From Chloroflexota bacterium (GTDB lineage: Bacteria; Chloroflexota; Dehalococcoidia; Lucifugimonadales; JACPCL1): a stretch of DNA of 15,688 nt. A model generated the notes under the pieces. That model was given only the letters and a program-made list of their open reading frames with translations, had not been told where the DNA came from and ran no database searches. The translations under genes and the position numbers were made by a program. Location: positions 1 through 15,688 of the forward strand of contig JACQUI010000251.1 in NCBI GenBank assembly GCA_016210395.1, written 5' to 3'. Each line of letters starts with the position of its first letter. The first letter of the stretch is position 1. This document shows, in pieces, positions 13,226-15,688 of this stretch.

Positions 13226-13708
13226 TCATGCGGTGCGATACTTTTCCTTCAGCGCAGCAGCAACGTGCTCTGCCACAAGGCTCGTGATGTCGCCGCCATA
13301 CCGCACCACCTCTTTGATGAGGGTCGAGCTGACGAACTGGTACTCCAGGCTGGTGTACAGAAACACCGTGTCAACCTGAGGCTGCAACTTACGGTTCATC
13401 ATCACCATAGCAGCCTCGTAGTCCACGTCGGTGATGCTGCGGACGCCCCGCACCATTGCCGCCGCGCCGATCTCCCTGGCGAAGTCAACCGTGAGGCCGC
13501 GATAGGGAAGCACCTGCACGTTGGAGAGGTGCGGCACCGCGCGGCAGAACAGGTCAACGCGCTCCTCGGTGGAGAACAGCAAGGTCTTGGACGGGGTGTC
13601 AAAGATGCCAACCACAACTTTTTCGAATAGCTTTGCGGCCCTTTCTACGATGTCCTGGTGACCTTTTGTCACAGGATCAAATGTGCCGCTATACAATGCC
13701 AGGGGCAT
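13226..13708 (-). CDS. coaD: phosphopantetheine adenylyltransferase
   Basis: This encodes a 160-aa protein that transfers AMP from ATP to 4'-phosphopantetheine in coenzyme A synthesis. The nucleotidyl-transferase motif is GTFDPVTKGH (8-17, T/HxGH). Later come MVRGVRSITDVDYE and SSTLIKEVV, both diagnostic for bacterial CoaD. The ATG at 13708 overlaps the rsmD stop codon by one base (TAATG) and has GAGGGG five bases upstream, inside rsmD. Length is normal for the family. Confidence 0.96.
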   Translation of the reverse strand: MPLALYSGTFDPVTKGHQDIVERAAKLFEKVVVGIFDTPSKTLLFSTEERVDLFCRAVPHLSNVQVLPYRGLTVDFAREIGAAAMVRGVRSITDVDYEAAMVMMNRKLQPQVDTVFLYTSLEYQFVSSTLIKEVVRYGGDITSLVAEHVAAALKEKYRTA

Positions 13709-14268
13709 TACGTCCCCTCCTCTGAGGGCGTCAGGGCGTATACGGACAGTGACGTATCGCCGTATTTCCTCTGCGTCTTCATGTGCAGGCCGCCGTAGTC
13801 TTCCTGGACAGCGTCCCTACTGCCGTGCTCCAGCACCACGACGGCTTCCTGGGCCAGCAGGGGTAAACGCCCCAGCCCATCCATTATCTCTGCCGCGCCT
13901 GCCAGTGCATAGGGTGGGTCCAGGAGCACAAGCTGGAACGGCCCTTTGAGGAACCGGAGGGCCTGTTCGACCCTGGCCCGGTGCACCTGCCCTTTGTCGC
14001 TAAAGCCGGCGCGCTCAAGATTCTGCCGGATGGCCTGGCAAAGACGGCCGTCCTGCTCCACGAAGTCGCAGGAGGCCGCCCCACGGCTCAGCGCTTCAAT
14101 GCCCAGCGCCCCGGTGCCTGCGTACAGGTCCAGCGCTCTGGCCCCTTCCACGGCGTCCCGCACTATCTGGAATAAGGCGCCACGTACCCGGTCAGAGGTT
14201 GGCCGCAGAGAAGCGCCTTTGGGCGCCGTAAGCGGTATCCCCCGGGCCACCCCGCCAGTGATGCGCAC
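13708..14268 (-). CDS. rsmD: 16S rRNA (guanine-N2)-methyltransferase RsmD
   Basis: This encodes a 186-aa protein for m2G966 methylation of 16S rRNA with SAM. The start is GTG at 14268, with AAGAGG about four bases upstream. Motifs: GGVARGIPLTAP and LRPTSDRVRGALF at the N-terminus, SAM motif I DLYAGTGALGIEALSRGA, and the catalytic DPPY at LVLLDPPYAL. It is the first gene of rsmD-coaD-coiled-coil, a common bacterial arrangement, and is read from a strong promoter at 14322-14350. Confidence 0.95.
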   Translation of the reverse strand: MRITGGVARGIPLTAPKGASLRPTSDRVRGALFQIVRDAVEGARALDLYAGTGALGIEALSRGAASCDFVEQDGRLCQAIRQNLERAGFSDKGQVHRARVEQALRFLKGPFQLVLLDPPYALAGAAEIMDGLGRLPLLAQEAVVVLEHGSRDAVQEDYGGLHMKTQRKYGDTSLSVYALTPSEEGT

Positions 14269-14321
14269 AGTTCCTCTTGGCTACTGGAAAGCCATCCTCC
14301 AAACCTTCTAACTGGATGCAG

Positions 14322-14350
14322 ATAATACTAGAAAACGAACAGAAGGTCAA
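14322..14350 (-). promoter_or_regulatory. sigma-70-type promoter of rsmD-coaD
   Basis: On the minus strand TTGACC (14350-14345) and TATTAT (14327-14322) are 17 bases apart. The transcript would start near 14315, with a leader of about 47 nt before the GTG. The 247-base gap up to 14515 otherwise holds only small hairpins (for example GGCGT-GG-ACGCC at 14476-14487). Confidence 0.7.
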
Positions 14351-14515
14351 CTGATTTCTTGCTGTATTTTCCAGGAATTATTCTATTGTGAACGACCGGC
14401 AAGGAGAAAGGCGAAGGGCCGGAACTTTTGGGGCAGCTCCAGGCGCTCGGTTTTCCTGTTCAAAAGGTGCGCTGGGGCGTGGACGCCCTGGGTCACCGGG
14501 GAACGGTAGTAGCAG

Positions 14516-15409
14516 CTATCCCAGCGCTTTGGTGAGCGCCGGTTCCAGCTCCTCGTAGGAGACAAACCCCTCGAACTTGGCCGCTACGTTGCCCTTCGCG
14601 TCCAGGACAAACGTCCACGGCTCGCTGGGCAATCGCCACTCCTGGACGGCCGGGGCCACCTTGCCCTTGGAAGGGTCGGTGCGCATCTCCTGCGGGTTGG
14701 CGTAGATCTCCACGTGGATGAAGTTCGCCGCTCCCTGGTGCGCCTTCTTGACCTGCTTCACCACATCCACCTGGGGGCCGCAGGTGGCGCTTTCGCAAAA
14801 GGCAGGCGTTGCGAAGGTGACAACAGTGGGTTTGCCGGAGCGCGCTGCGTCCGCGATGGTCATGCTGTACAGGTCGGGATCGGGCGAGAGGTCCGAGCTC
14901 AGCTCCGCTAGCGATGCGACGTCTTTCGCCGTACGGTTCACCGTGGCGGGAGCGGGCGCACCCAGGGCAGGCGTCGCGCTTTGGGGAGCGACCTGAAAGG
15001 TCAGTTGCGCTTGTTGGCCTGCGGCAACACCATCGGTGGGAGCGAGATCGGCCACCCAGAGGCCTGCCTGAGGGGTATCCACCTCTGCCACAAACACGCC
15101 TCCTGGACCGGAAGGCCACGGCCTGTAGGCGGCCTGCGCCGTGCCCTGGGGAACGGCAGCGTCGCCTTGGAGGACCGACAGGCGCATATCCACGGCAGAC
15201 GCCTTGACCGGGGCGGAGTTCTTGTCCAGCAAGGCAAACACCAGGCGGTTCTTGCCTACAGCAATGTCTGAGGTGGCCAACAGCGGCGTGAGGGCCGCCC
15301 TGGCGGGGACTGTGGGCATTGGCGAAGAGGCCGGGCCGCCGGAGCAGGCAGCAAGCGCTGCGATCGCAAGGCACACGAAGACAAGCTTTGTGAGGCGAGG
15401 AATGGTCAT
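14516..15409 (-). CDS. thioredoxin-fold lipoprotein with CX4C motif
   Basis: This encodes a 297-aa protein. The N-terminal signal peptide has a basic start (IPRLTK), a hydrophobic core and a lipobox LAAC with Cys22, so it should be a lipoprotein of the outer membrane face. A low-complexity Ser/Pro linker follows. A beta-rich module covers about 45-145: GKNRLVFALLDKN, then GGVFVAEVDTPQAGLWVADL. The C-terminal thioredoxin-like domain starts near 187 with KPTVVTFATPAFCESATCGP; the two Cys are four residues apart (C-x4-C) instead of CxxC. It ends with PWTFVLDAKGNVAAKFEGF. It may be an extracytoplasmic disulphide or metal-handling factor, but its substrate is unknown. The ATG overlaps the folB stop (ATGA, 15406-15409). 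Confidence 0.88.
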   Translation of the reverse strand: MTIPRLTKLVFVCLAIAALAACSGGPASSPMPTVPARAALTPLLATSDIAVGKNRLVFALLDKNSAPVKASAVDMRLSVLQGDAAVPQGTAQAAYRPWPSGPGGVFVAEVDTPQAGLWVADLAPTDGVAAGQQAQLTFQVAPQSATPALGAPAPATVNRTAKDVASLAELSSDLSPDPDLYSMTIADAARSGKPTVVTFATPAFCESATCGPQVDVVKQVKKAHQGAANFIHVEIYANPQEMRTDPSKGKVAPAVQEWRLPSEPWTFVLDAKGNVAAKFEGFVSYEELEPALTKALG

Positions 15410-15688
15410 GTCTGGGCAGGCTCCTTTGGGTTCATGCGGTAGATTTCCACGGCGGCGCTGCCCACAGAGGCGTCACGGATGGGAGGCGATGGTTTGATCA
15501 CCCTGACCCTTACCGCCGTCACAGGGAAGGAGGTAAGCACCCGCTGTGACAGGGCTTCCGCCACCGCCTCCAATAGACGATACGCCGGGCCTTCCAAAAC
15601 GGATTTGGCAGCCTGGTGCAGCGCCGAGTAGTTGACTGTGTCGGACAGGCTGTCCGAGACCCCTGCCCTGCTCAGGTCGAGATAGACC
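15406..15688 (-). CDS. folB: dihydroneopterin aldolase FolB, 3' part (cut by window edge)
   Basis: Ninety-four codons are visible. They read VYLDLSRAGVSDSLSDTVNY, then a helix ending LLEAVAEALSQRVL, FPVTAVRVRVIKPSPPI and VEIYR, the conserved pattern of FolB/FolX. Dihydroneopterin aldolase splits 7,8-dihydroneopterin into 6-hydroxymethyl-dihydropterin and glycolaldehyde in folate synthesis. The N-terminal catalytic part is beyond the window, so activity cannot be judged. The stop overlaps the lipoprotein start, so folB is upstream in the same operon. Confidence 0.9.
   Translation of the reverse strand, partial: VYLDLSRAGVSDSLSDTVNYSALHQAAKSVLEGPAYRLLEAVAEALSQRVLTSFPVTAVRVRVIKPSPPIRDASVGSAAVEIYRMNPKEPAQT

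Overview
The window is a GC-rich bacterial chromosome segment. The gene set (moaA, an rnhA-moaC fusion, rsmD-coaD followed by a DivIVA/ATP-synthase-b-like coiled-coil gene, a MoxR/DUF58/DUF4129 cluster) and the intergenic palindromic repeats resemble Chloroflexota, perhaps Dehalococcoidia-like. This is an inference from gene content and memory, not a taxonomic assignment. Several genes have near-consensus sigma-70-type promoters with 17-bp spacers.

Layout. 1-270: first codons of an IS transposase (minus), an inverted repeat and a promoter. 270-1058: a TIM-barrel-like unknown protein (plus). 1098-2551 (minus): a lower-GC two-gene cassette, an AAA_15/OLD-type ATPase translationally coupled to a 159-aa TOPRIM-like protein. 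This is the best candidate for an undescribed (defence-like) system. 2605-7082 (minus): a MoxR AAA+ ATPase, a short divergent inorganic-pyrophosphatase-like protein, DUF58, and a multi-TM DUF4129 protein without a transglutaminase domain. The pyrophosphatase-like gene and a structured 350-bp spacer split the usual moxR-DUF58 pair.

7382-8584 (plus): three tiny genes with a strong promoter, a leader hairpin and perfect Shine-Dalgarno signals. They encode two paralogue-like 3-TM proteins sharing an intramembrane His/Glu motif and a 75-aa soluble protein. A minimal SprT-like HExxH protein follows. 8585-9200: non-coding, full of dispersed-type inverted repeats. 9201-10201: a GYD-domain protein and the house-cleaning XTP/dITP pyrophosphatase. 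10284-12490: molybdenum cofactor genes moaA and an in-frame RNase HI-MoaC fusion whose RNase H part lacks the fourth catalytic Asp. A 52-nt perfect palindrome (bidirectional terminator) separates them from the convergent operon rsmD-coaD-coiled-coil gene (14268-12687, minus). The end of the window holds a thioredoxin-fold lipoprotein coupled to a partial folB (minus).

Cooperation. MoaA and MoaC act in sequence (GTP to 3',8-cH2GTP to cPMP). MoxR and DUF58/DUF4129 probably form an envelope-associated chaperone system. The ATPase/TOPRIM pair most likely works as one complex. The three tiny genes are translationally coupled or closely spaced and so probably work together, but their role is unknown.
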